A stretch of DNA of 64,000 nt from Phytohabitans rumicis (lineage in GTDB: Bacteria; Actinomycetota; Actinomycetes; Mycobacteriales; Micromonosporaceae): the NCBI RefSeq assembly GCF_011764445.1, contig NZ_BLPG01000001.1, positions 9,415,316 to 9,479,315 on the forward strand. The letters run 5' to 3'. The notes under the pieces are model-generated. The model did no database searches. It had not been told where the DNA came from and worked only from the letters and a program-made list of their open reading frames with translations. A program made the translations under genes and the position numbers. Below are positions 53,870 to 62,830 of the stretch, in pieces (within the stretch, counting starts at the first letter, position 1; every line of letters starts with the position of its first letter).

Positions 53870-55396
53870 ATGAAATCAGCTTCCCGCCGCCGGTGGACGG
53901 CGCTGGGCGTGCTCGGGTTCGCGCTGAGCACAGCTGTGGCTGTGGCGGTGCCGGACGCTCCCGCGTTCGCGGCGCCCTGCACGCAGTACGTCTGCCCCGA
54001 CGACCCGGACCCGGAGCCGGCGCCGCCGCGACCGCACCGTCCTGGCAACACGCCGCTGCGACTTGCCGCCATGGGCGACTCGTTCGCCTCGGGCGACGGT
54101 GCCGCCAACCACGACCCGGGTGCGCCCTTGTGGCAAGACGACACCTGCCATCGGTCGTCGCGGTCCGGCATCAACCGCGCGTTCACCGCGCTCTACAACA
54201 CCAACCCGTTCGCCGAGGCGGTGCGGATCGTCAACGTGACCTGCAGCGGTGCGAAGCTCAGCGGCGGCGGCCTGCTCGGCCCGCAGACCGCGGACGGGCA
54301 GAGCCTCTCGCAGCTCGACCAGCTCAACGCGGCCTACGGCACCGCCACGCTCGACGCCCTCGTCATCGGCGCCGGCATCAACGACCTGGGATTCGAAAAC
54401 CTCATCACCTCGTGCGCGACCCCGCTCGCGTTTGAGTGCCACGAGCACTTGGGCGCACAGTTCGACGCCGACCTCGCCGAACTGCCGGGCAAGTACGACG
54501 AGTTGATCACGGCCATCCAGGGCGACCTGGGCGGTAACAACCGGAGGTTCACGCCCGCGGTGCGCGACGTTTATCTGCTGACCTATCCGGATCCGACCAC
54601 CGACGACGGCGGGGCTCGGTGCGCGAACCGACCGACGTTCGACTTCTTCGGCAACATCAGCCGTGGCGAGGCCGAATGGATGTCGACCTCTGCGCTGCCC
54701 CGGCTGAACCAGACCATCCAGGAGGCGGTTGCTCGGGCCAACAACACCCTGGCGTTCCGGCCGAACTGGTATGTCATCGAGGCACCAAGCTTCATCGGGC
54801 ACGGTTGGTGCGCCTCGGACGGGCAGCGCTGGATGAACACGGTCGGCGACAGCATGGTGAGCCAACTCGATACTTCCGGTGCGATGCACCCGGATAACGT
54901 CGGTCACCAGGCACTCGGCGACGTCATCTACAGCCGGCTCCGTTACCTGAACGACAATCGGGTGCGGCACGGCGACGTGTTCTACCTGACGGCGGCGCAC
55001 AGTGCCAAGGTGGCGAGCACGCCGGGCCAGAGCACGGTGGACGGCGCGTACGTCGTCCAGGCGCCGCGCGATCCGGAGGGGTGGGCTCGTTGGCGGGCCG
55101 AGGACACCGGCTTTGGCGGCTTCCAACTGCGGCTGGGCGGGAGCCAGAAGTGCGTCGACATCGAGGGTGGGACCAGCGCGGGTGCCGGCGCCAAGTTGGT
55201 CCAGCGCGAGTGCGTCGGATCGACCACGCAGCGCTGGTACTTCCTGCCGACCGGTGACGGTATGTTCCAGATCCGCTCGGCGCACAGTGGACAGTGCGTC
55301 GACGTGTGGGGCGGCAGTGTCGCCGACGGTGCGAGTCTGGTCCAGTGGTACTGCCACAACTGGTGGAACCAGCGGTGGACGACTCCGGTCTGGTAA
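53870..55396 (+). CDS. Secreted SGNH/GDSL hydrolase with ricin-type lectin domain
   Basis: A 508-residue exported esterase-like protein. A signal peptide (LGVLGFALSTAVAVAVPDAP, cut after AFA) and Pro-rich linker precede the SGNH domain. Block I is LAAMGDSFASGDGAA, block III VIGAGINDLGF, block V SGAMHPDNVGHQALG, giving Ser, Gly, Asn and His. Residues ~385-508 are one beta-trefoil with QRWYFL and NQRWTT and Cys pairs (KCVDIEGG, QCVDVWGG). It probably removes acyl groups from polysaccharide or lipid. ATG 53870 follows CAGGAG. A strong hairpin ends the transcript. Confidence 0.9.
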   Translation: MKSASRRRWTALGVLGFALSTAVAVAVPDAPAFAAPCTQYVCPDDPDPEPAPPRPHRPGNTPLRLAAMGDSFASGDGAANHDPGAPLWQDDTCHRSSRSGINRAFTALYNTNPFAEAVRIVNVTCSGAKLSGGGLLGPQTADGQSLSQLDQLNAAYGTATLDALVIGAGINDLGFENLITSCATPLAFECHEHLGAQFDADLAELPGKYDELITAIQGDLGGNNRRFTPAVRDVYLLTYPDPTTDDGGARCANRPTFDFFGNISRGEAEWMSTSALPRLNQTIQEAVARANNTLAFRPNWYVIEAPSFIGHGWCASDGQRWMNTVGDSMVSQLDTSGAMHPDNVGHQALGDVIYSRLRYLNDNRVRHGDVFYLTAAHSAKVASTPGQSTVDGAYVVQAPRDPEGWARWRAEDTGFGGFQLRLGGSQKCVDIEGGTSAGAGAKLVQRECVGSTTQRWYFLPTGDGMFQIRSAHSGQCVDVWGGSVADGASLVQWYCHNWWNQRWTTPVW

Positions 55397-55401
55397 GCAA
55401 A

Positions 55402-55449
55402 CCCACCCGGGAGTGCCGCACCCGCTATGGTGCGGCACTCTCGGGTGGG
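55402..55449. terminator. Strong hairpin terminator overlapping the next gene's 3' end
   Basis: CCCACCCGGGAGTGCCGCACC (first 20 bases from 55402; 21-base arm to 55422) pairs with the arm 55429-55449 with one G.T pair and a CGCTAT loop. It starts 6 bp after the GDSL-ricin stop. The last codons of the convergent LuxR gene (ends 55425) lie inside it, so one hairpin serves both genes. Confidence 0.85.
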
Positions 55450-58298
55450 CTGAGCGCAAGCGCGACCAGCGCGGCGCGGCTGGTCACCGCGGTCTTTTGG
55501 AAGAGCCGTTCGACGTACTTCTCGACGGTGCGCGGCGAGAGCCGGAGGCGTTCGGCGATCTGCTTGTTGGTCAGGCCACCGAGCAGCAGCAGCGCGACGT
55601 CGGTCTCCCGGTCGGTCAACGTGTAGGCGCGCAGGGCCGGCGGTGTCCGATCGCGCGGCGGGCCGGCGGTCGGCGCGGGTACGCCCGCCGCGCGCAGCCA
55701 GGTGTTGGCCGCGCGAGCCAGCGCGAACAGCCCTTCGCTGGCGAAGAAGTCCGCCGACTCGGCCATCCATTCTGGCGGGAACCGCCAGCCGTCGGCGCGG
55801 GCGGCACCGGCCACCAGGTGGCGGAAGACGTGCCGGCACCACGGCGCGTCCGCGAGGATCCGCTCGACCTGCCCGTACGTGTGCAGCGCCGCCTCGATCG
55901 CGCCGCCTCGCCCGAGGTCCACGGCCCGCGCGGCGACGACGGCGGCGAGGCAGAGCGGCTGCATGGCGGCGGTCAGACCGGCGGTGCGGACGGCGTCGTC
56001 GGCCGACCAGCCCGAGCAGGTGCGCAGCAGCACCCACATGCCCAACACGTGCGAGGTGTTGTCGACCAGAAGCTGGCGAGCCTGTTCGGCGGCCTCGGAC
56101 GCGGCGTCGAGGTCGTCGGCGGCGAGCGCCCGCACGAGCCGGACGTACCCCCACAGGTACGAGCGGTGCTCCCGGTCGTGGACAGTGCGCCGCTCGAGCT
56201 CGGCCGCGATCGTCGAGACCTCGACGGTCTGGCCGCGCACCGCATGGCAGAAGCCGCGCACCACCAAGGCCGATGAGATCAACCCATCGAGTCGGTACCG
56301 GTGTGCGTCGGCGGCGATGCGGGCCACGGCGTCGAGCGCGTCGTCGATGCGGTGCCGCACCGCCAGCGCGACGGCCAGTTGCAGGTCGGCCAGCCCGACC
56401 AGGGCGAAGGCGCCGGACTGTGCGGCGTCGTCGCGCACCTGCCGCAGGGCCGCGTTGTCCCCGGTCCGGATGTAGTGCAGCTCGGCCAGCTCGAACGAGG
56501 CGATGCGCGCCTCGGCGGGCAGGCCGTGCCCCGCCGCGATCCGCTGCGCGGCACGCAGGGACTCCTCGGCCGCCTCGAAGTCGCGCAGCCGGCGGGATCG
56601 GCCGACGATGAGGTGGGCAGCGACCTCGATCGCGGGCGCATCGAGCGGCGCCGCCCTGCTCAGCGCCTCGCCGGCGGCGGAGATGGCGTCGTCGAAGCGA
56701 TGTTGCCCGTACGCGAGTGCGGCGCGCAGCGCGGCGACCTGGGCGGACACGAGCGGGTCGGCGATGGCCGGAAGGCCCTGCAACGCGGTCAGGTGCCCGG
56801 CCGCGGCGGGCCAGTCCGCGGCGGAGACGGCGGCGCGGGCGAGCAACAGGAGCAGGCGGGCCCGGATCGCGTCGTCCACTCCGGACTGTCCACTATCGAT
56901 CAGCGGGTTGCCGATCGCGAACACCTGATCGTTGCGCCCGGCGAGGACGAGGGCACCGAGCAGCTCGACGGTGCCGGCGAGCTCCTGCCGGGGCTCGGTG
57001 GCCAGCGCACAGCAGCGCTCCAGGGCGCGTACGGCGTCGGAGATCTTGCCGGCGGCCAGCCGCCGGCGGCCCGCGTAGAGGTACCACTCGGCGGCCTGAT
57101 GCCGGTCTTCCGCGCGCAATGCCAGGTTTGCGGCGAGCGCGGCGGTCTCACCATCGAGTTCCCCGTGCTGGCGGGTCAGCTCGGCCAGCCCGATGCCGGC
57201 AAGCCTCGCCCGCTCCGGCGGGGTCAGGTCGGCGAGCACCGCCTCGCGGCTGAGCGCGTGACGAAAGTGGAATCCGTCAGTGGTGGCCGCGACCAGTTGT
57301 CCATCGCGGGCGGCGCGTAACGCCGCCGAAACTGCCAGTTCGTCCACGCCGGCCATGGCCGCCAGCAGCCGCCAGTCGAAGACCGTGCCGAGCACCGCGG
57401 CGGCGGCAATGACCGCGCTCGCGGTGGACCCGATCGAGTGCAGCCGTCGGCCGACCGAGACGGCGAGTGTCGCGGGCACGGCGGGCCGCAGCCGCTGCCC
57501 GTCGACCCGCCACCCGTCCCCGGTAGCCACCAGGCCGCCGGCGTCGGCCAAGCCGGCGAGCAACTCCTCCACCAGGAACGGCAGGCCGTCCGCGCGCCTC
57601 GCCACCGCCTCCACAAGCGCGTCGGGCGGATCCTCCCCGAGGCAGCCACGGATCATCCGGCGGATGTCGTCCGGAGCCAGCGGGCGCAGCGGCACCGGGG
57701 TCGCCGCGCGGCTCGCGACGAGACGAGCTGCCCAGTCCACTGTGGCCCAGGGTCCGTCGCCGCGCAGAGTCACCATCACCGCGACCGGTTCGCCGGACAG
57801 GTGGTCGGCCAGATACTCCAGCACCGCGACGGAGTCCGGGTCGGCCCAGTGCGCGTCTTCGACGACGAGGAGCGCGCCGCGACCGTCGCCCATGTGCCGC
57901 AGGAATCGCAGGATGCCCTCGGCAACGAAGACCAGCGGCACCGCGTCCGGCGGGGCGTCGCCAGTCCACTCCGGCACCAACCCGGCCAGCAGCGGGCGGA
58001 ACGGCTCGAAGTGCGGGCCGGTCGGCGCGCCGTACGCGCGGACCGCCGCGGTCAGCGCCTCGGTGAACGGGCGCAACGCCCCCGGTAGCTCCACCTCGAC
58101 GGCCCGTCCACGCATCGTGCACAGTCCGCGCTCGCGCGCGAGACCGGCGATGTGCTCGACCAGCCGAGTCTTGCCGACCCCGGCCTCACCCAGCACCAGC
58201 TGCATGGCGCCGGAGCCGGCCTGGGCACTCGCAATCACGCCGACCAGGTCGTCGACCACCGCGTCGCGGCCGATCAGGATCGGGCAGAGCAGCTGCAT
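55425..58298 (-). CDS. LuxR-family ATPase regulator (LAL/MalT-like)
   Basis: A 957-residue protein. The P-loop is VLGEAGVGKTRLVEHIAG (residues ~36-52) and Walker B LLVVEDAHWADPDSVAVLEY. The middle ~550 residues are TPR-like helices. The C-terminal LuxR HTH is LTDRETDVALLLLGGLTNKQ followed by IAERLRLSPRTVEKYVERLF. Large ATP-binding LuxR (LAL) proteins activate metabolite or sugar genes upon ligand binding. The frame is uninterrupted, in contrast to the LuxR gene at 3583. It converges on the GDSL gene and ends within its terminator hairpin. Confidence 0.9.
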   Translation of the reverse strand: MQLLCPILIGRDAVVDDLVGVIASAQAGSGAMQLVLGEAGVGKTRLVEHIAGLARERGLCTMRGRAVEVELPGALRPFTEALTAAVRAYGAPTGPHFEPFRPLLAGLVPEWTGDAPPDAVPLVFVAEGILRFLRHMGDGRGALLVVEDAHWADPDSVAVLEYLADHLSGEPVAVMVTLRGDGPWATVDWAARLVASRAATPVPLRPLAPDDIRRMIRGCLGEDPPDALVEAVARRADGLPFLVEELLAGLADAGGLVATGDGWRVDGQRLRPAVPATLAVSVGRRLHSIGSTASAVIAAAAVLGTVFDWRLLAAMAGVDELAVSAALRAARDGQLVAATTDGFHFRHALSREAVLADLTPPERARLAGIGLAELTRQHGELDGETAALAANLALRAEDRHQAAEWYLYAGRRRLAAGKISDAVRALERCCALATEPRQELAGTVELLGALVLAGRNDQVFAIGNPLIDSGQSGVDDAIRARLLLLLARAAVSAADWPAAAGHLTALQGLPAIADPLVSAQVAALRAALAYGQHRFDDAISAAGEALSRAAPLDAPAIEVAAHLIVGRSRRLRDFEAAEESLRAAQRIAAGHGLPAEARIASFELAELHYIRTGDNAALRQVRDDAAQSGAFALVGLADLQLAVALAVRHRIDDALDAVARIAADAHRYRLDGLISSALVVRGFCHAVRGQTVEVSTIAAELERRTVHDREHRSYLWGYVRLVRALAADDLDAASEAAEQARQLLVDNTSHVLGMWVLLRTCSGWSADDAVRTAGLTAAMQPLCLAAVVAARAVDLGRGGAIEAALHTYGQVERILADAPWCRHVFRHLVAGAARADGWRFPPEWMAESADFFASEGLFALARAANTWLRAAGVPAPTAGPPRDRTPPALRAYTLTDRETDVALLLLGGLTNKQIAERLRLSPRTVEKYVERLFQKTAVTSRAALVALALSPPESAAP

Positions 58299-58501
58299 GG
58301 CGGTCTCGACCTGTCCGGGCTCGGAGGTGTCGTGGCCTCATTGTCGGCTGCCGATGCCCGCGCCGGCATCCACCGGCCGTCCCTTCGACTTCAGGCGGTC
58401 GATAGACCGTCGGTACCATTCGATGAGCATGACTGCATCCCGGCTTGGCGTCGCTCACCGTCTCGAAATGCCTGAGACGCGGGGCAGCGCAAAGCGCCCC
58501 G

Positions 58502-59065
58502 CTACGAAGCAGCGTCAGTGGAGGTGTCCAGCTGTCGAAGAACGTCCTCGACAAAGGGTGTCTTGCCGGACCGGTACCTCGGTCGGTCGTGGTTGTCCAC
58601 CGCTGCGAGTTCAGTTTTGATGCGCGCGTACTCGGCGGCGAGGTCCGGGTGGCGTCGTAGGTGGTCGCGGAAGAGCAGCAAGCGCCGCCAGTCCGGGGAC
58701 CGGGCCTCCCAGATGTGGAGATGATGGGTACGCCACGCCATGTCGGGAAAGCAAAATGACCACTTGCGCCGCTCATGGTCGCCCGGTTCGGGCGCGTGGA
58801 CCCAGCCGATGTCGCCGAGTTTGGCCACGATGCCGGCGGTCTGGTCGTAGTCATCGACCAGGGCGAGCATGTCAATGATCGGCTTGGCGGCCAGGCCGGG
58901 GACCGCGGTACTACCCACGTGCTCGGCGCGACCGACGAGGTAGTCCCGCAGTGCCGACTCGATCCGGGTCTGTTGCTGGGCGAAGCTGCTCGGCCAGCGG
59001 GCATCGTAAGGCACGATCTTGATCGGATCTCGTCGTTGAGGCGGTCCGTCGGGACTTCGATCCAC
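58502..59065 (-). CDS. GrpB/UPF0157 family protein
   Basis: About 187 residues. Family motifs: IKIVPYDARWPSSFAQQQTR, AEHVGSTAVPGLAAKPIIDM, WRTHHLHIWEA and LLFRDHLRRHPDLAAEYARI. It has the nucleotidyltransferase-like fold with the GSTAVPGLxAKPxIDM signature; substrate unknown. GTG 59065 was chosen because AGG lies 5 bases upstream; the ATG at 59107 has no ribosome site and would leave 6 bp to the divergent gene. A GC-rich hairpin (58479-58502) lies at its stop. Confidence 0.85.
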   Translation of the reverse strand: MDRSPDGPPQRRDPIKIVPYDARWPSSFAQQQTRIESALRDYLVGRAEHVGSTAVPGLAAKPIIDMLALVDDYDQTAGIVAKLGDIGWVHAPEPGDHERRKWSFCFPDMAWRTHHLHIWEARSPDWRRLLLFRDHLRRHPDLAAEYARIKTELAAVDNHDRPRYRSGKTPFVEDVLRQLDTSTDAAS

Positions 59066-59099
59066 CGCCACCTGCCTTGTTCGCTGGGAGGGTCGGTTG

Positions 59100-59114
59100 T
59101 CTATCATCGATAGA
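59100..59114. promoter_or_regulatory. Palindrome between GrpB and membrane-protein genes
   Basis: TCTATC-ATC-GATAGA is a perfect 6-bp inverted repeat. It touches the ATG of the plus-strand gene and lies upstream of the GrpB start, so a repressor bound here would affect both. No regulator gene is adjacent. Confidence 0.4.
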
Positions 59115-59512
59115 TGGAGCGCCAGCGTTCGGCGGCCATGTCGCGGACAGAGTTCGTGGCCGTCGTTGTCGTAAATTATCTCGTCGGGGCCTTCTTCTTT
59201 GTCATGGCGCTGCTGATCGTCTCTGGTGTCGTCACCGTTGCTGGCTGGGGCGAAGGCACGCTCGTGCAGCGTGTCGTGGTCGGGTTGCTCGCGATCGTTT
59301 TGGGTGGGGCGGGGGTGGCTGGGGCCACTATCCAGCTCCTCGAGGGCCGGGCAGGCAACCGCCCGGCCGAGGGTGCGCGCGTCGTGCGGAGTGGTCCGTT
59401 CTGGGCCGGCGTCCGGGTCGAGGACGGGTACGGCGAGGTCAGCTTCGGCGTCGGTTCGCCGGATGGCCGGCATGACGGGTCCGGGACACACCCCGGAGTG
59501 GGCGAGTTCTAG
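59114..59512 (+). CDS. Small membrane protein, unknown
   Basis: A 132-residue protein with two membrane helices (FVAVVVVNYLVGAFFFVMAL and RVVVGLLAIVLGGAGVAGAT) joined by a short loop, then a ~55-residue hydrophilic Gly-rich tail (FWAGVRVEDGYGEVSFGVGS). ATG 59114 or 59138 may be the start; neither has a strong ribosome site. No family recognised. Confidence 0.6.
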   Translation: MERQRSAAMSRTEFVAVVVVNYLVGAFFFVMALLIVSGVVTVAGWGEGTLVQRVVVGLLAIVLGGAGVAGATIQLLEGRAGNRPAEGARVVRSGPFWAGVRVEDGYGEVSFGVGSPDGRHDGSGTHPGVGEF

Positions 59513-59665
59513 ACCACGGCGCCGCCCGTAGGCGCCATTTCAAGATCGACATCCATGATCTACAGCCGGTCCCACGCACCGATCGACTACGTAGATGGGT
59601 AGTGTTCCCTCGATCCCTGCGTTGTCGTGGTCTTGGCCGGGGACCGTTTGGAAGGATCGTCGACT

Positions 59666-60118
59666 GTGTCCAGTCCGCTGCGGTCGGTGCCGAAGAACAT
59701 GGGTCGCCGGCTCGGGTGGGCGCTGGCGGTGGTGGCTTGCCTACTTCTCTTCTGCGGGTTGTCGCTGGGGTTGGCTGGGCGTTCTGACGGCGCGGAGTCG
59801 CGCGAGGCGGACAAGGAGATGAGTCGCTATCTGAGCCTCGTGCAGGCACGTGATCGCGTGGCCGCCGACGCGATGCTGTGCGGCGCAGACGACACGAGCA
59901 CCGCTGACCTGCCTGACATGTACCGGCCGGACTGGCACCTGCGACGTGTCGAGTCCTTCGCGATCGTCCGCGCATGGGATTGGTCGTCGATGATGGAGGG
60001 CCACGGGAAGGGCTACGAGGTCCTGCTGGTGTTCGCCGATCGATCGACCGCGACGGTCGAACTGGCGGTTGAGGTGATCGCAGACGACCCGTGCATCGCC
60101 ACGCAGGTTCTGTTCTGA
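59666..60118 (+). CDS. Membrane-anchored or exported hypothetical protein
   Basis: About 150 residues. A basic leader and hydrophobic segment (RRLGWALAVVACLLLFCGLS) precede an acidic extracellular domain with SREADKEMSRYLSLVQARDR, DAMLCGADD and DDPCIATQVLF. Two Cys could pair. It resembles the small NTF2-like or DUF4878-type anchored domains of actinobacteria, but this is weak. GTG 59666 is preceded by GGAAGG at ~11 bases; ATG 59699 is also possible. Confidence 0.6.
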   Translation: MSSPLRSVPKNMGRRLGWALAVVACLLLFCGLSLGLAGRSDGAESREADKEMSRYLSLVQARDRVAADAMLCGADDTSTADLPDMYRPDWHLRRVESFAIVRAWDWSSMMEGHGKGYEVLLVFADRSTATVELAVEVIADDPCIATQVLF

Positions 60119-60148
60119 ACCAGAGATCTCCCGCTTCCACCACGGAGC

Positions 60149-60264
60149 GCGCTGGCCATCGCGACGCTCGGGGTGCTGATGAGCGCCGACGAGTACGCCA
60201 CCGGAACCATCCGCGCCACCCTGGCCGCGGTGCCGACACGCCTGCCGGTGCTGTGGGCCAAGGC
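60149..60264 (+). pseudogene. Fragment of ABC-2 type permease
   Basis: The translated stretch LAIATLGVLMSADEYATGTI followed by RATLAAVPTRLPVLWAKA matches the inner segment of ABC-2 permeases (the EYxTGxIRATLAAVPRRLPVLxAK motif). Nothing of the family precedes or follows it. It is a scrap from an ABC exporter. Confidence 0.65.
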
Positions 60265-60364
60265 GCCATACTCCTCGGTGCCGCGGGCCGTCCTTCTCAA
60301 ACGCCGCGATGCCTGAACGCCGCCCCCGTTGGCGCTCCGCGCACCCGCACGTTCGCCATGACAT

Positions 60365-60595
60365 CCGGACAGTCACCGGGTACGAACGGTCGTCACCGTC
60401 GACGATGTGATCGCCGTCGGTGATGGTGCCGACCCCGGTTGTGAGCGTCCATCGCACCGCGCCAGTCACCGGGACGAGATGGAACAGGAAGATGCGGCTC
60501 GCGGCCGAGTACATTTCGACGAACGACTTTTCCGCCCGCACGACCCGGTAGTGCTGGATGATGAGATTGCCGCCCACCGACTCGGCGTTGACCAT
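60365..60595 (-). pseudogene. Possible remnant of unknown gene
   Basis: A protein-like stretch begins MVNAESVGGNLIIQHYRVVR and goes on to RIFLFHLVPVTGAVRWTLTT with good amino-acid balance for ~75 residues, then turns into an Arg-rich frame that is antisense to neighbours. No family recognised. The 60276-60859 interval otherwise shows nothing identifiable. Confidence 0.3.
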
Positions 60596-60859
60596 GCCGC
60601 GGCCTTTTTCATCGGTTAACGTGCCCGCACCGTGGTGGCCTCGCGCCTCGTCGATGGAGCCGGCGGCTGAAATCCATCGGCGACAGATGAACCTGCACGC
60701 CCAACCTTTTTTTGGCGCCGCGGCTCTTCGCCGATCCCAATTCTCACAGGCTAGATCGAGGCACTTGATGACGACTGGATCGGGTCGTCCAGTGCTCGTT
60801 AATTAGCCGGGATCTACATTGACCGTCAAAAGGCCCCCTTCTTCGGCGAGGTGACACCC

Positions 60860-61782
60860 ATGGCCTTGGACGAAGCCACGGCCCAGTTCTTGAAGCAACT
60901 GGGCGAGGCGGGCAGCAGCCCGCTGCACGAGTTGACCCTGGCAACGGCCCGCACCATGTACGCGCAGCTGCACAGCCTGTCCGGTCAGGGACCGCCTATG
61001 GCCCGCGCCGAGGACGTCACCATCGAATCGGAGGACGGCGCCTCGTTCCCGGCCCGCGTCCTGACCCCGACGGCGGCCTCGCGCGGCGTGATCGTGTACT
61101 ACCACGGCGGCGGCTGGACCGTCGGCAGCATCGACGACGTCGACGCCGTGGGCAGGCATCTGGCCGAGCGCACGAACTGCACCGTCGTCCTGGTGGGCTA
61201 CCGCCTCGCCCCCGAACACCGCTTCCCGGCTGCGCCCCGCGACGCCTACGCCGCCCTGTGCTGGGCCGCCGCCGCCCTGCCCGGACAGCCGATCGTCGTG
61301 GCGGGCGACAGCGCGGGCGGCAATCTGTCGGCCCTCGTGGCCCGGCGTGCCAGGGACGATGGCGGCCCGGTCATCGACCTGCAGGTGCTCATCTACCCGG
61401 CCACCGACTGCGACCTGGACAGAGCCTCCTACCACGACCCGGCCAATCAGCTCCTGCTCGATCGGCACGCGATGGTCTGGTTCTGGGACCATTACGTGCC
61501 CGACCCGGCTCAGCGCGCGGACCCGGACGCCTCTCCGCTGCGGGCCGCGGACCTGTCGGGGTTGCCGCCCGCCGTGTTCGTGCTCCCTGAGCACGACGTG
61601 CTGAGTGAGGAGGGCGAAGCCTACGCCGAGCGGTTGCGTCAGGCGGGCGTGCCCGTCCAGCTCCAGCGCGCCGCCGGCCAGATGCACGCCTTCTTCCCCT
61701 GATCGGCGCGCTGCCTGGCAGCGCGGCGGCGCTCACCCGGGTCGCGGAGTCGATAGACGCGGCCCTGTACACCCGACTGTGA
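60860..61782 (+). pseudogene. Alpha/beta hydrolase, HSL-type esterase, one-base frameshift near the end
   Basis: Restored length is about 307 residues. Motifs: VYYHGGGWTVGS (oxyanion), VVAGDSAGGNLSALVA (Ser), LPEHDVLSEEGEA (Asp) and GQMHAFF (His). As given the frame stops directly after HAFFP. With one more C in CCCC 61696-61699 it continues LIGALPGSAAALTRVAESID to a TGA at 61780, the normal C-terminal helix. ATG 60860 follows GGCGAGG. It is a paralogue of the esterase at 21449. The catalytic triad is complete either way. Confidence 0.82.
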
Positions 61783-61883
61783 CGAGCGAGATGAGTAGTC
61801 CCGTTGTCCGAGCCGTCGCGCGGGTTGAATGTCGAATGCGCGCGACGTCGGGGCAATGTCGTGGCCTGGGGGTGGCCGACACG

Positions 61884-62546
61884 ATGACCCACCCACGACG
61901 TTCCTGGGTGCGGGGCTCGGCTGTGGCGGCGCTGCTGGCCCTGTTCGCCGTCGAACTGACCCTGGCCTGGCCGTCTCTGACAGCGGCCCTGGCACAACTC
62001 CAAGCGCCCGACGCCCGCTGGCTCGCCGTCGCGGTGGCCGCCGAGGTGACCGCGATGGGCGCCTACGCGCAGATGCAGCGCCGCCTGCTGCGCTCGGCCG
62101 GGGTGAAGGTGCCGATCCACCGGCACCTCGCCCTGACCTACGCCGCCCACTCTCTCAGCGTCACCCTGCCGGGAGGCCCGGCGTTCTCCACTCAGCTCAA
62201 CTACCAGCAGATGCGCCGCTTCGGCGCGACCCCCGCCGTCGCCTCCTGGTGCATCGCCCTGTCGGGCATCCTGTCAGCCACCGCGCTGGCCATCCTCACC
62301 GCCGTGGGCGGGCTGGCCGCCAATGGCGCCCCCCAATGGCACACCCTCGCGGGCCTCGGCGTGGCCACCCTGCTCCTCCTCCTGGGCGTCCGCCAAGTCA
62401 CCCGGCACCCCGAGGCGCTGGAGCCCGCCACCCGCGCCACGCTCGCCCGGATCAACCGGCTGCGCCATCGCCCTGCCACCCAGGGCCTGGACGGCAACAC
62501 GACCGAGTTTTCCCTTACCGAAAGCGATCACCACGACAACGGGTAA
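61884..62546 (+). CDS. Lysylphosphatidylglycerol synthase TM-domain protein, C-terminally truncated
   Basis: 220 residues with about five membrane segments: SAVAALLALFAVELTLAWPS, VAVAAEVTAMGAYAQMQRRL, and the family motif SLSVTLPGGPAFSTQLNYQQ. Family members have ~320 residues; here the sequence leaves the family after INRLRHRPATQGLD and ends in an unrelated hydrophilic tail (TEFSLTESDHHDNG). Rearrangement has removed the last third. The family includes flippase-like proteins for lipids. Probably non-functional. Confidence 0.7.
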   Translation: MTHPRRSWVRGSAVAALLALFAVELTLAWPSLTAALAQLQAPDARWLAVAVAAEVTAMGAYAQMQRRLLRSAGVKVPIHRHLALTYAAHSLSVTLPGGPAFSTQLNYQQMRRFGATPAVASWCIALSGILSATALAILTAVGGLAANGAPQWHTLAGLGVATLLLLLGVRQVTRHPEALEPATRATLARINRLRHRPATQGLDGNTTEFSLTESDHHDNG

Positions 62547-62830
62547 CCGGAATGCAGAACCGGCAGACCAATGCATGCCCGCCGGCTCGGTGGCGGCTGA
62601 CCGGGTCCGTCCGGTCCATGCCCGCACGAAGAATGTGAGCCTCTCTGGTCCGCCGACCCGCCGAGGGGTGTCACCGGAACACAGCAGGCTGGCTAGGGCG
62701 CCGGGATCATCGCGCCGCCGATCAAACGACGAAAGCGACATCGACCGTGGACCTGCAGGGTTCACACTGCTAGCGTGCGATTTTGACGGTTTGCTAGCTG
62801 GCAAATCTGTCGTATCACCCGGGAGTCGGC

